Source: Kryptolebias marmoratus (taxonomy: Eukaryota > Chordata > Actinopteri > Cyprinodontiformes > Rivulidae). From it: a stretch of 64,000 nucleotides of DNA. Shown here in pieces: positions 47,019 to 60,701 of this stretch. Location of the stretch: the NCBI RefSeq assembly GCF_001649575.2, contig NC_051453.1, positions 16,382,849 through 16,446,848 on the forward strand. The letters are read 5' to 3'. Position numbers and translations under genes: made by a program. How positions within the stretch are numbered: the first letter of the stretch is position 1; every line of letters begins with the position of its first letter. The notes beneath the pieces are model-generated. The model ran no database searches and was not told the origin of the DNA. It was given only the letters and a program-made list of their open reading frames with translations.

Positions 47019-50000
47019 CGTATAGCTGCAATTTATTACAGAACAAGATGAAGAGTTACTGCCATCCAAAAATATTTAACTCAATAATTATGCTCACTGA
47101 TGGCTTGAATGTTACAACTGGAAAGCTTTCTGGTCACCTCACTTTCATGAAGTCCTTATTAAGTTCACAAAACGTCCTTCCATTGTTCTGTTCCCACAAA
47201 AAACCCTGTAATTATTTCACTGGGGGCTCAATTCCAGGCTTAATTCCAGTCTATTTTCTCCTAGAAGTCAAAACCTTGTGCTGTCTTTATCAAGTCTGAT
47301 TTTACCTTTTCAGTCATAAAAAAAAATGTTGCCAGAAAAATATTTGCTAGATTCTCCCCCTCCTCACCTTTTAGTTGGTTCAGTCTAGCTCAGTCCATAC
47401 GCCACAGTCTGCTCTGGGTGTAAATTTGTTAGTTCACATAAATACCAGCTGTTTAAAAGAGGTAAACAGTGTCACTTAATTATACTATACTATACAGTAT
47501 ACTATATACTCACTGAATGAACACACATGCTGCAAATAACCTGACAAGTTTAAAAAAGAGCCAACCCTTCTGCTGTTTTTATTTCAACTTCACATGAAAA
47601 AAATTATTTACTTTTCTACGGTTCTTCACAGATTGCACTGAGAAATTTCAAATGTAATGTATCTATCACACTTTAAAACCAACTGAGGTTGTTTAAAGGA
47701 GAAATAAAATAAAATAAAATGAGTTTTTATGTTTTTCCTTTAGTTAAACACTACCATAAAAACACTACAGTGATTGTGTGGGCGGTATTACTTCCTTGGT
47801 TGGTGAGGCAGACCGCTGTAGGACACTGAGGAGGTTACTGTCAGTGTTAATCTGGGAACATGGAGGCAGAAGAAGAAGCAAGTTTTGTTAACAAGAGTAC
47901 TGGTTTGAAAACCTTTTTTTTATTTTGGTCTGGAGGGATGCTATCAGGAACTCAAGCCCTACATTTCACAGGGGGAACCTGTGAGCTTTACAATGATGTC
48001 ACACAGTCTTTGAGGAGTTTCCCATCCGGACAAAGAGAGGCTGTGGTTTGTATTTCAAGCGGTCCTCTTCAAAACTTTAACTGCACAGTCAGTCTCCAGA
48101 CTTTGGGTTGTCATTTTCACCATCAAACTTTCTTGTCCTTTGGGAAGAATGACACAGCCGTTGTAGTTTTGGGTCAGTTTACACAATTAAATTCAGCACA
48201 CTGAACCATTTCACCCCCACAATGTCTGTATTTGTTATTTACTGCCTTGTTTGAGTTCCTGTGTTTGGCTCTCGATATAATCTTGTCGCACTTCCAAGTG
48301 ATCACGGAAAATGCAGAAGAGACTCTAATATTTTTTTACGTCATATATTATTAATGTGAAATTGGTATAAATTTTGTAAAATGCGAGACTCTGAAAACAA
48401 GCACCTTTTATGACTTTCTTTTGATTTATGTTAGCCTCAAAACATTTTTCATTTTACCTTTAAACATGCTGGAGATGTTGAAATGTTTGGCCAAGTGGTG
48501 GTGCTAGAGGACAAAGAATCATAATCCAAGGAGTCTAACTGTTGTTATTATTAGCAGAGATCATGAAACATAAAAGAACAAATAAACTCATATGCCACTT
48601 CCATTAGGCCTATGTGTTAAATTAATTAATTAACTTCAACCAAACCCACACTGACCCACAGTTGTAGACTTTATCCATAATTGCCAATAAACTGCAGCAG
48701 AGATACAGGCCAGCTGGACTAAAAGATGATTTGAAGATAAATACAACACAAAAAGCTATTTTAAACTCTATGGAGGCCTAGAGAAATAATCAGAAGATGT
48801 CAGGAAAGGCATATTTTTCATATTTAAAAGAAAGCTTTTTGTTATTTGCATTAATGGGTAGAGAACTGCAGCTTTTATAGCAATTCTCACATGAACATTT
48901 ATGCTGTCGACAAGGCCAATTTACCAGAAACCTTTATTTTGCTGCCTCCTCCAGTCATAGAGAAAAATCCTAAAGTATCATCCGATATGATGGGCTGGAT
49001 CCTGACAAGATGTTCTCACAAAGTCATTTAAGCTTTCAGGACAATACTGGTGTCAGAACAAGAGACTAGAACCTCTTGTAGGCAGAGGAGGTGTTTTCCT
49101 CCGGTCCTCTCGTGTTCCTCAGCTCTTTCTCGTGTGGTTTGAAAACAGCTTTAGCCACTGACTGTTTGCAGAATCTGCTAATGGCACGGTTTTGTGGCGT
49201 TTATAAGATGCATGATGTGTATAACGCTGCTGACCTTCATGACTGAAGATCTAACAAAGTAAGGTTGAGTTTTAGTTTTAGCAGGGTAACTTCAGGAAAA
49301 TCTCAGCTGACGAGCTTTCCATCCAGCTGCCAGGTTCTTGAACTGTTTATGGCCAGCTTAAAGTTTATTGTTCTCCCTCACATTTAACAATTAAAAGGCA
49401 CAAAGTCTCAAGAGATAAACTGGGTCTAGAGAAACAGTCAGTAAAGTCATCTTTGACACCTTTGCTGGCAAACGCACAGCGAGGAACTTGGATGTGTGGA
49501 GCAATGAGCTAAATAATGATTAATACCTCGTTAAAAGTCTTCAGATGGACTTCCTGTTTGACTGCAGCCCAAAGACAACAAACCTCGGGAATGTGCAAAG
49601 TGTGTGAGAGCTAATTATCAGACAAAACAAAAAGGTCCAACAAGCTCAAAGTTAAAGGACTGGCTCCTTTAAAGCAGTCAGCTGAAAATGAAATATTTTA
49701 TGACCTATTCAACTGGGGTAATAAAGCTGATTAATTGCTAAACACAGCTTCATTTAAGAAGTGAACCAAAACACTACGAGCCACACAATATCTCACAAAT
49801 AAAATATATTAAATCTAATGTCTCCTAAAAAATGTTCTATTTAGAAATGGGAAACTTGAGTAACTTTGAACAAGACGTGAGCAGCATTATGATTTATTTA
49901 CTTAGATAAGTATTTTCTAAACTAGCTGTCTTTTTCAGGTCAAAGGTAAACTCCATCCATCCATCCATTTTCTTTACCCGCTTCTCCTTTCGGGTCGCGG

Positions 50001-50364
50001 GGAGCTGGTGCCTATCTCTAGCAGTCACTGTGTGAGAGACGGGGGACACCCTGGACAGGTCACAAGTCCATCACAGGACCATTACGTACCAATATGGAGA
50101 AATTATTTCAACAGTTAAGCTGCAGTGAACTTCTGCCTCAGCTGCAAAACAACCTCACATAAAACTCAAAACTTGGACTTAGCCACGTATGAGACCGGAA
50201 TTAAACCTGCGTTTCTTACATGATCTCATATCCTGTTGAGCTAAACAGCCAAAGTACCCCAGCGGGCTCAGCAGCAGGTTTTCCTACTATTGTCTGTTAG
50301 TGTCCAAGTCAGGTCTGATCACATGATGTGAGTGAGCAAACTCTTTGCTTTGTCTGATTGCATA

Positions 50365-51240
50365 ACCCCATTTCTGAAAATGTTGGGATGTTGTGTAAAT
50401 CGTAAATAAAACCACAATGCAGTTATACGCGAATCTCATAAACTCACATTTTATTCACACTGAACACAGTAAACATATCAAATGCTTAAACTAAGAAATT
50501 CAGGTAATTTTTAATTTTTTGTCAGTAACACATCTTAAAAAAAAAAACTCAGGACAGAGCCACCAAAAGACTATAATAGTACACAGTACAAATGAGAAAC
50601 AGCTGGAGAAGAGTTTTGAAACTAATTAGGTTAAAGAATTTGTAGAAATCTCTGAGCTCAAGAAACAAGGCTGAAAGTCAGTATTGGATGCTCGTGATCT
50701 TCAGGCCCTCAGGCAGAACTGTATTAAAAACAGCTCTGGTTCTGTTCTGGACATCCCTGCATGAACTCAGGAACACTTCCACAAATCATTGTCTGTAAAC
50801 ACAGCTCACTGTGCCATCCACAAATGCTGCTTAAAGCTCTGTCATGCAAAGAAGCCAGATGAGAACACCATCCAGAAATGTTGCTGTCTTCTCTGGACTA
50901 AAGCTCATTTAAAATGGACTGAGGCAGAGTGGAGAACTGTTCTGTGGTCAGGCAAATAGAAATTTGAAAACTTTTTGGGAAACCATGAACACCACATCCT
51001 CCGTACTAAAGAGTAGAGGAACCATCCAGCCTGTTATCAGCACACAGTTCAAAAGCCTGCCTCTCTGATGGTATAGGGTTGTATTAGTGCCTATGGCATG
51101 GCCAGCTTACACATCTGGAAAGGCACCATCAATGCAGAAAAGTGTATACAATTTTACTGAAATTTGCAAGGCCTCAGGGAAAGCCTTGCTAAATTCAGCA
51201 AGCCAATGCTAAACAGCATCCATTACAGCAGCGTGACTTC
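50365..51240 (+). mobile_element. Long DNA-transposon-like interspersed repeat
   Basis: Begins with 'gaaaatgttgggatgttgtg' and 'ctcacattttattcacactg', later 'aatagtacacagtacaaatg' and 'tctggaaaggcaccatcaat'. I recognise this as a widely dispersed fish repeat, but not its superfamily. It carries no long ORF. Confidence 0.5.
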
Positions 51241-51443
51241 GAAGTATAGATATTTGCATAAATATTTGTGCACCAGGCATTCGTTTCCTACAAATTTTAC
51301 AATTTGTTTTATATTTTCTGTGGGAAAAAAGCAACATATTGTTTAACATTTATTTTGGTAATAGTTATTTATTTTTTTTTAATTCTACAATGATAAAAGC
51401 TCTTGAATAATTGTAAAAAGCATAAAAGTGAAGAACTAGTGCT

Positions 51444-51446
<3 letters not shown>

Positions 51447-51509
<63 letters not shown>
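51447..51509. repeat. (AT)n microsatellite
   Basis: An uninterrupted AT tract of 63 bases. Confidence 0.95.
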
Positions 51510-51512
<3 letters not shown>

Positions 51513-52330
51513 ACCACTTCTACTTTAAAGTCGTACCCATTACACCTAGAAGCCCAATAATTAGTTAAATAAGATCCTCCTGTGCATAATTTAAGTGTAG
51601 ACAGACAGAAAAGAGGCCTACCATGTTGGAGAAAATGTCCTGTCTGTCTGCTCCAAGCTACTGACTGATAATTTATGTTTTAAATTTAGTCTCACAAATG
51701 GATCTTTAAACAGAAAATCTCCACCTTTGGGCGCAGCAGGTTCGATGCTGAGGGTGGTCCTATAAATGAGCTAAAACCAGCAGAATGTGACAGTATGGGG
51801 GTTATTTTTGCCCCAGTGAGACCCTGTTGGAGCTGCCTGCAGTTCCGGTCTCCGCCGACAGGGCGACACATTACATCTACTGATTGATGCAGCTGTCCTG
51901 CCCCATCACTGCAATTAAGTAAAAAGCTGAGCGTGAATCACCCAAAACCCTTTTTATCTCCATTTAAAACTGTCCAAATAGTTGCAAAACACACCGAACA
52001 AAACAGGACACAACATTTTTTTATAAGGAACTACTTTTTGGGGCGAATGATTTTTTTTTTATTTGAGTGGGAGGGCTGTGCTCGACCTCAAGTAAACAGG
52101 ATATTAAAGATATTGTAAACAAATCCCCTAAAATATACCACAAATATATCTTACCAATAACTGCCTCGGCTCGGAGATAAAATGTTTGACTTTTTTATGT
52201 ATTGCTTGATAAGACAGGGTGACTAAAGGTCGGTGATATCGCCAGCTGGTAGTTAAATTATTGTTAAATGTAGCGAGCATTGTGACGTTTCTCAGCAGTC
52301 GGACTTTTGTTTACTCTCTCTTCTCTGCAG

Positions 52331-52425
52331 GAAAAAAAAGAGCGAGAGTCAGAGTTCAGCCGCTCTCCACCCACTGCCGAGCTCCAAACAACACCACAGA
52401 AAGCCCTTCTTCCAACCCCAAAAAG
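52331..52425 (+). other. Possible upstream non-coding exon of FMO D
   Basis: A clean acceptor (TTCTCTGCAG) at 52330 and donor (AAAAG|GTGAGG) at 52426 bound a 95-base GC-richer block. It could be an alternative 5' exon. The TATA box at 52660 offers a simpler start, so this is tentative. Confidence 0.3.
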
Positions 52426-52659
52426 GTGAGGCATTTAAATGCGCTTTAGTGTGCGTTTAAAGTCGAAGAATGTTTATTTTTCCAGACTTTTAAAAAGTGT
52501 ACTTAAACGCAACAGCAGCTTTGGGTGGCGCACGCGCCCCGCGTAGCGCTGTTTTCCTTCAGTTTGACAAATAATTTGACCTTTTTTGGAGGAGGAGGGG
52601 GGGGGGGGTAATATAAGTTTGTGGGGTTCGTATCAAAGTTAGTAAAGTCGTGGAGTGTC

Positions 52660-52667
52660 TATAAAAG
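52660..52667 (+). promoter_or_regulatory. TATA box close to FMO D
   Basis: TATAAAAG 100 bases before the ATG at 52760. A start near 52690 would give a short 5' UTR. A 2-codon upstream ORF (ATGAAATGA, 52694) lies within it. An acceptor-like CTCAG (52741-52745) leaves a spliced 5' UTR possible. Confidence 0.5.
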
Positions 52668-52759
52668 AGGAAAACATCTGGGTTTAAAACTCATGAAATG
52701 AGAGCAAAGTCCTTTTTTCCCCGTGGCTAGCTTCCCGTTTCTCAGAGCCGAGCCGAAGG

Positions 52760-55700
52760 ATGACTCGTCGTGTGGCCGTGATCGGAGGAGGGAGCTCGGG
52801 GCTGGCCTGCATTAAGTGCTGCCTGGATGAAGGGCTGGAGCCCGTCTGCTTCGAGAGCAGCGATGACATCGGGGGTCTCTGGAGGTTTAAGGTTTGTTGT
52901 CGCTTCTCGTCTCTGTGTCCCATGTTTCCGCTTGTTTCTGAGCCCCCCCTGGCGGTCACTTGCAGGAGAACCCAGAACCGGACCGGGCCAGCATCTACCA
53001 CTCTGTCATCATCAACACGTCCAAGGAGATGATGTGCTTCAGTGACTACCCCATCCCCGCGCACTTCCCAAACTTCATGCACAACTCCTTCATCATGAAC
53101 TACTTCAGGATGTACGCCGACCACTTCCAGCTCACCAAACACATCCGCCTCAATGTGAGGAGCTCCCGTCCCTTTATTTACTTCCCTCAGGCCATTCATG
53201 GTCAGATGAGGGGGGACGATGGTCAACGCTGCGCTGTTTCTGTCCTCAGACCAAAGTGTTGCAGATCAAGCAGAGGGCAGACTTTTCCCGCTCGGGCCAG
53301 TGGGATGTCGAGACGGAGAACAAGGATGGCAAAAGGGAGAAACACATTTTTGACGCGGTGATGATCTGCATCGGCCATCACTGCCAACCAAACCTGCCTC
53401 TCCACGACTTCCCAGGTAACGGGGCTATAAATACCCTTCTCTCTCCAAGGTCCAGGATGAGTGGGGGTTGTGTTAATGAGCAAACTAAGCTCACTTATAA
53501 TTTACTATTTTAGCAAAACAATTAATTAGTTTGTCTTTTTAATTAAAAAAAATATGTCCGCCACTGCAGAGTTTCAGCACTGGTGCAATGAGTTCAGATG
53601 TACACAAAACCATAGTGTCGTCTTTTTTCCGTCAGGCATTGAGACGTTCAAGGGAAAGTATTTCCACAGCAGGGACTACAAGGTCCCTGAGGAGTGGAGG
53701 GACAAGAAGGCTGTGGTGGTCGGAATCGGCAACTCTGGAATCGACATCGCGGTGGAACTGAGCAGAGTCACCAAGCAGGTCCGTTTGGCCGGTCATCGTA
53801 AAATATAATCAAACATCCATGTCTTATTAGTTCGTTTTCTATCAGTCACTGCGTTCAAATATCAAAACTAACATTCCTTTTAGGAGAAGTTGTATTTATG
53901 GTCTTCACAACGGAGACTGCTGAAGAAAACATTTAGGATGCATAAAAATATGTTTTTGATGTTTCAAAAGGATTCGGAGATGTCTGAAATGGCTATAGTT
54001 TTTATTTTTATTAATCAAGAAATCTAAAAAAGGATTTTTAACATTGGAGAAAACAGACATTGAATGGGGACTGAATAAATGGCCGCCTTTATAGCTGAAA
54101 TCTTTTTGACTTTTCCCAATTGAATTGTGGTTTTCAGCTTTGAAGTTTTCTATTATATGACTAGTTGGCCTGCCATAGTCTGAGGTAATTTCCTGTGTTT
54201 TTTCTCTTTTTTTTCTTTCTAAAATATTGTATAAACAATTACAGTGAGTGTAAAACCATTTTTAAAGATAGGCTTAATATGCAGACACAATATATCTTTT
54301 AAAAAGTCCTGAAAGACGTGACAGCTTTTGTCTTTCTTCTCTTTCTGAAGCTTTTCCTGAGCACTCGACGGGGAGCCTGGATCTTAAACAGAGTTGGGGA
54401 AAACGGGATGCCCCTCGACATGCTTTTCAACCGAGTGGTCAATTTGTTACGCAAAGTCCTCCCCTTTGGTTATTTCTGCTCAGTGGGAGAGAACCGGCTC
54501 AACCAAAGATTTGACCACGCTTTGTACAACCTGAAGCCAAAACACAGGTGCTTTGTTTTTATGGATGTTAATAAAATCAGCACTTTATGGTGGAATATAA
54601 TCTGAAAGACTGCCCAAAGTAGACATTATATTATTTACCAGTATGGCTGCATGCAGCTGTTATCAGACATTTATATCAATTTTAATAATTTAATTGAACC
54701 ATTCTTTTCCCATGGTGGAATGATTATACAGCACCCAATTGTATTGATTTTTAAAAATAAGGGTTTTGGGTGCACAAGTTTTAAATTTATCACTAATGAG
54801 AAGTTAATAGGCCTTAGCCTTGTCGAAGTATAAAGCTTTTTAGAATCCTCAGCACTACTTATGAAGAGATTTAGGTCAATGTTCGTATAATTTTAGAGAA
54901 AAATCACAACAAATTAGATCATTGAAGTGTTATGTTGTGTACTTGTTCCACCCTGGTAAACGAAGTGATTCAAATAAATCAATAAAAAATCCCAAAATGG
55001 TTATGACGTTCATGCCCGTGGTGAGTGTCTGCACTCGTCCGACCAGAACGGTAGCCTGTGTGCTCACTCGGTGCGTTGTGCTGCTGCATCTCAGGCTGTT
55101 CAGCCAGCATCCCACCGTGAACGATGACATTCCCAACCGCATCCTGTCCGGAACCGTCCAGGTGAAACCCAACATCCGCAGGTTTCACGGCTCCAGCGTT
55201 GAGTTTGAGGATGGAAGCGTAGTGGACGACATCGACCTGGTGGTGGGTTTAACATGTTTACCCTCAGCTTTGTTACGCTTTTTAAATTTTTTTTTATTTT
55301 ACATGTTGATACAGTAACAGCAGAACTGGCTGATAGCTTAATGACTGAGATGAGACACTCTCTTTCTCTCTCTCTCTCCTTTTTTTTTTTTTCAAGGTGT
55401 TTGCCACGGGCTACAAGTTCTCTTACCCATTCCTGTCCTCCAGTGTGATCTCTGTGTCTGACAACAAAGCCTCTCTGTACAAGTATATGTTCCCCCCTGA
55501 GCTGGATCGCCCCACGCTGGCTGTCATTGGTCTGGTGCAGCCACTGGGGGCCATCATGCCCATCTCTGAGATGCAGGCCAGATGGGCCACACGAGTCTTC
55601 AAAGGTAATAATTTTAACGCCTCTTTTTTTTTTTCCTCATCACTTCTGTTGGAAAATTGAGCAATCATGAATCTCCTTTTCACCAGGCTGCCTGAAGCTT

Positions 55701-56237
55701 CCTTCAGGAGCGGCCATGCTTAAAGATATCAAGTGCAAGGAGGAGAGCATGGCTAAAAGGTACAAACTGACTCAATTTTGTAAAAAGCTGTTGTATTATT
55801 TTACATTTGACAATCTGCACATGTTTATCAGGTACGTCAGCAGTCAGAGGCACACCATCCAGGTGGACTACATCGACTACATGGATGAGATCTCAGAGAT
55901 GGTGGGAGTTCGACCCAGGCTCTCACGCATACTGCTGACTGACCCCCAGCTGGGACTGAAGCTGCTGTTCGGCCCCTGCACCCCGTACCAGTACCGCCTC
56001 AGAGGGCCAGGGAAGTGGGCCGGGGCGCGCCAGGCCATCTTCACCCAGTGGGAGAGAGTCGCTCAGCCCATGCAGACCAGGCAGTGCGACGCGCCCAAAC
56101 CCGCGAGGTCTCCCATGTGGCCTCTGGTTCTGTCCGCCGCCGCGGTGGGCGTGCTCACCTACCAGTACAGAAACAGCGTTTCGGCTTTTCTGCAGGATCC
56201 CAGCCCCTTCATGAGCAAGATTACCATCCACCTGTGA
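52760..56237 (+). CDS. fmo5: Flavin-containing monooxygenase 5, copy D
   Basis: Nine coding exons: 52760-52891, 52966-53154, 53250-53415, 53636-53778, 54351-54547, 55095-55242, 55397-55604, 55687-55759, 55832-56237; 1,662 nt, 553 aa. FAD motif [10 protein letters not shown], signature [16 protein letters not shown] motif [15 protein letters not shown]. The C-terminal half matches mammalian FMO5 best of the four: [49 protein letters not shown]. Hydrophobic [14 protein letters not shown] near the end is the likely ER anchor. In mammals FMO5 is notable for Baeyer-Villiger oxidation; whether this enzyme shares it is not visible. The last exon is undivided, unlike in A, B and C. The orthology call rests on remembered FMO5 sequence and is moderately firm; the family call is certain. 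Confidence 0.93.
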
Positions 56238-56490
56238 TGCAGATTTCACAATTCATTTAGCCTGCTTTAACTAACACAAATGAAGGCTAATGTTACACTA
56301 AAGTACAGAAATGTTCAGAATGGGCTATAAACAAGGAAACATCAGTAACAGAAGTTTTATAAGTCTCATACAAAACTACAGTTATTCACTGTAGTAATTT
56401 AGCCATCATTTGTCCAGTTTACAGGTTTGCACTTATGGTTTTATAATTCTCTCCATATAACCTTGGATTGCATGATTTTTAAGGATTTGA

Positions 56491-56496
56491 AATAAA
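56491..56496 (+). promoter_or_regulatory. Poly(A) signal of FMO D
   Basis: AATAAA about 255 bases after the stop codon. Confidence 0.55.
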
Positions 56497-59400
56497 GTAT
56501 CATGATCTCTGCATAAATGTGTTTCTCCTGCTTTGTATGTTTTCTAGAATAATAGATTGTCAGTAAGATTGAAAATCATGTATTTATCCATTTATGGCTG
56601 AAAGCAGATCTTGTGGGATTAAAAAAAACAACTTTTCAATTATTGCTCTTTTTAAGGGTCTTTTTCTTGAACAGAGATTAAGACTTGTCTGAGATTTAAA
56701 TGGCAGCTTAATAATTAATTGAAATATACTGTCTTTGTCTAACTTTACAGGAAGTGGCTGTTAAGCATGAAACCTTTTTAGTTTTGTCTCCTTGACTTTC
56801 TCCTTGAAACAACAACAGTTCATATACATAATCAAAAACATGCACGTCGTAGGAGAAATGCAGACCTCAGGGACTAAAAACCTGCTTGTTAGGTTAATTG
56901 GAGACTTTAGACTGACCTCAGTGTCAGAACAATGCGGGTTCAGGACTTTGCACTTACTCTCACAGGTCTTAAACATCTCTGTTTGGATTTCTGCGACATT
57001 TCTCAGGTTTATTACATTCTTCAACGCACCCTGTGTTGAATAAAAACTATAATGTCGACCTCTCGACGTAAAACCAGCAGCACAGATAATAAACGTCACA
57101 AGGTGGCAGCTGAATTCTTACCTAAAGTTGTTGCTTTTTCTACTTTAAGATGTGTTTGTCCACTTGGACTGAATTTATTAGCTGTATTTCCATACAGCCG
57201 TCTTCTGATTCTTCTGCAGATGTGTGCTGCTTTTTTTTAAAGAGTCAGATGTCTTGACGTTGTTAATTTCTCTTCGTTGCTGCCACTGTTCTCCTTAGAT
57301 TTCCGCCTCCAGCTTCGTGCATTTTACACTTTTCTAGATCTGTTTTATTGGCGCCCTCAGTGCAGCTGCTTCAGGTTGCTAGAGGTAGTTTAGATCAGGT
57401 CAAGACTCTCTTAGTCCAGGAGGTGGTCATCTCAAATGAATCTGTGTTTCGGAAAGGATTAATTATTCTTTTGTCCTGAATTAAACCCTCACTGGGAAAC
57501 TGTCCTATTCTTTGTTCTCTGTTTTATGAAAAGGTTCATGTTTACTGACACTAACCAACATGTGCCTACTTCCATTGATTTTTTTTTTGTTAATAAATCA
57601 ACATGGCACAGGAAACTTGTCTGAATTCAAGTTGAAGGACAAATATCAGTCAAACATTTTGTGCAGCTATAATCTCTGCACTCAGCAACAATAAAACTGT
57701 TTATTTCTCATCAGTAATAACTGTGCAGTTGTTGGGGCTGAATAAAACCTGTCCTGTGGTTAATTATAAGAATATGTTCAGTTTATACACAACATAAGCT
57801 AAAGTTCCTCCTCAGAGCCTAACATAAAGCTTCTGTTTCCAACTAAAGCCAGATATGCCTTCGCTGCAACGACAGCTTTTTCCTTTTAAAGGATCAAACT
57901 TCAGCCGTCTTTTTGGCACTTTTCCTCAAATCCTTTGAATTTCAGATTAAATAATAATTTTCAAACTATATATGTTTATATTTTACAACAGCTTTCTCTG
58001 CATCCTTCATAGAAGCAGCCGTGAATATGGTCTCCCTTGCATAATAGAGTACAAAACCCAGTTTTTCTGAAGCTTGTCTTTAGTAACGTTAACAAATTAT
58101 TCTCTGGCTGATATGTAACGCCATGGAGCAATTGTTTACTTATTAAAAGAGAGGGACTTCTCCTCACGAGTGCAGACACTGTTATCTGTAACAACTCCCT
58201 CATATTAACATAGGGACACATCTTTGCATGTCACGTCGTTGCAATCATGAGATGCATTGAAAAGAAAAAAGCAACTAATTAAAAAGCTTCAAAAGCCCTG
58301 GCGTTCACATGAAGCAGCAGTGCGTGGGGGAGGTTATCAGTGAGTGCTGTTGACGCTGGGCTAAAGGTTGAGTCTTTTGTTCATTTACTCAGCAACGGTC
58401 TTTGCCGTGGAGGGCCAAAGAGCTGCTTCATTCGGCCGTTCACGCCCACAATAACAGTTTGACTCCCCAAAAAAGCTAAAGCCACTCTGAGCTTAAAGCA
58501 TAAATCTTTACACCTTTGCATTTAGTCTCAGATGGTCAACAAAGTGGACCAAACGTCCAAACTGAGCTGAGACGGTGCAGCTGGACTCGTGTTTGATTAA
58601 AGCCAAAGACATCTCTGAGCTGAGCTCTGTTGCCAACAAAAAGATCCCAGCTTTACCGTGTCGTTAAAAGGAACAAATACAACACATTAATGGTACTTTG
58701 GACGTAACTCTGACTGCTTTGTTCATGGCGAACTTTGGTTACAGCATATGCAACATTATGATGCTTTCATGTAATGATAACAGTGGAAACAAGAGCAGAG
58801 CAATAGCTCCTTTATTCATGAGTGAAAAAGTATTCAAATTGACATATCTGAATTATATTGCTCACAAGTCAGAACTGGGCTGTTTTGTACACGTTCCTGT
58901 ATTATATAATGTATATTCAGGCCTTGCACGAACTATTGTAATGAACGCAGGTCAATGGTGCCATCTGTTGGCAGCTTCAGAGTCCTCCTGATGTTTTGTT
59001 TCATACGAACATCATGGCTCAGCGTGTCATACTGGAAGCATGTGATTAAAAGTTTTCTTCTGGGAGCTGAGACTGTTAACGCCATCGTAAATGTCATTAA
59101 TTATTCAAGGCAATTAAAACACAAAACAAAGGTGGAAAAATACAGATAAAAATGCAAACCTCGCAGGTGTTTCGGCATCATTTTCCTCTACCTCGGCTGG
59201 TTTCTCACCCCTTTAGAGCACAAAACCTCACCACAGAATGGTTAAAACTTTGTTTCTAGTGTTCAAGAAGCTGTGCTCTCAAATTTTAGCGAAGAGTAAA
59301 ATAAATACATCTGTAAGTTGAGTTCATAAAATAAACAATACATATTTATTTAAAAGAGTGCAGAAGTAGAAAAGCACAAGCAAGTATTGCAAAACCGAAG

Positions 59401-59688
59401 TTTTAAAAATTACATTTATTCATACATAAGAGCACAATTATTCTCGATTTGTAGGTTTAAATGTTACCAAAATGAAAGTATTTGAAAGAAAGTTCTTAAG
59501 CTTTAAATTATTTTTGCTCACCCAAGAAATCAGACAAATACAACATTGCATTATAGCTATTTAAACATTGTGTTATACTGCACTTAACATAATTTCACAA
59601 AAAAATTAATGTTCTTACTGTGAGATAAATGCAAAGCTTCTTATTTGTTTGTTCTAAATTATATGCAATGCATTATATATAATTAAAT

Positions 59689-59822
<134 letters not shown>

Positions 59823-60668
59823 CCATTTAAATTAATTTCAAACTTGGCGCGGCTCGTGACCCCCCCCGGTAGACCCCGGAACAAGATTTCGTCCACGCGT
59901 GATTTCTTAGCGTTTGGGTTGCCAGGTTTACAAAAAGTCTGCAAAAATGTCATTCTGGCGCTCTCGAAGTATTTGCACGTTTGTGGGCGTGTTTTGTTAA
60001 TTTGGTATTGTTTGTTTCATCACCTGTATTATCGGATTGTTGGCCTCAGCTTTAAATGTAGGCCATCGATGTCATTTTTAGTCCTGAAATGAGCTCTAAA
60101 AAAAACAGAATTAATTGAGCACAAATGTTTTCACCAGTGGCCTCCTGACCCTTCAGGAATGACTATAGCTGCACTGACTCCAAAAATGAATAAAAAAGCA
60201 AGTCATAAACAATAATATTTAGGAAATTGGCTGTCAAATACGGTTTCTGACAGTACTAGTGTTTTTATAGATTCTTATATTTATGGAAAACAAAACAGAC
60301 TGATCTATATTCTGATGCCTTGCACATGAATAGAAACACTCAAGAAAAACAAGAAGAATGATGAATTAATAATTCATACCAAGGTCTTCTTTACTATGAC
60401 TTATTATCACATTCAAAAGTATTATTATGGTGATGATGACATTCCAGAAAGGAAAAGCAAGTAAAAAAAAAAAGCAAACAAACAAAATGGATGAGTGGAT
60501 GTTTATTTTATCAAGTTGTAATAAACCACTTTTACAGATTAAAGGATGGAGACATAATAGGCTTACTTCTGAATAACTCAAAAGAAAAGTGGTGCAGTTT
60601 TAAATGTTCAACTTTAGTGTGAAAACACAAAGAGCTAAGCTCACTCCTGAAGATTATTTAAATATAAT

Positions 60669-60670
60669 AG

Positions 60671-60697
<27 letters not shown>
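60669..60697. repeat. Poly(T) tract
   Basis: A run of about 29 T. Confidence 0.9.

Positions 60698-60701
<4 letters not shown>

Larger units (their letters stand above)
47019..52330. other. Spacer between FMO C and FMO D
   Basis: No recognised gene. A 114-codon open frame starts at 47860 (see findings). 49955-50090 holds a fish repeat with 'ccatccatccattttcttta' and 'cggggagctggtgcc'. 50365-51240 is a transposon-like remnant. An (AT)n tract follows at 51447. Confidence 0.6.

Noticed and set aside
47019..52330. A fifth, degraded FMO copy
   Set aside because: I looked for the FAD, FMO signature and FATGY motifs in all frames of this spacer and of 30093-34083 and found none.
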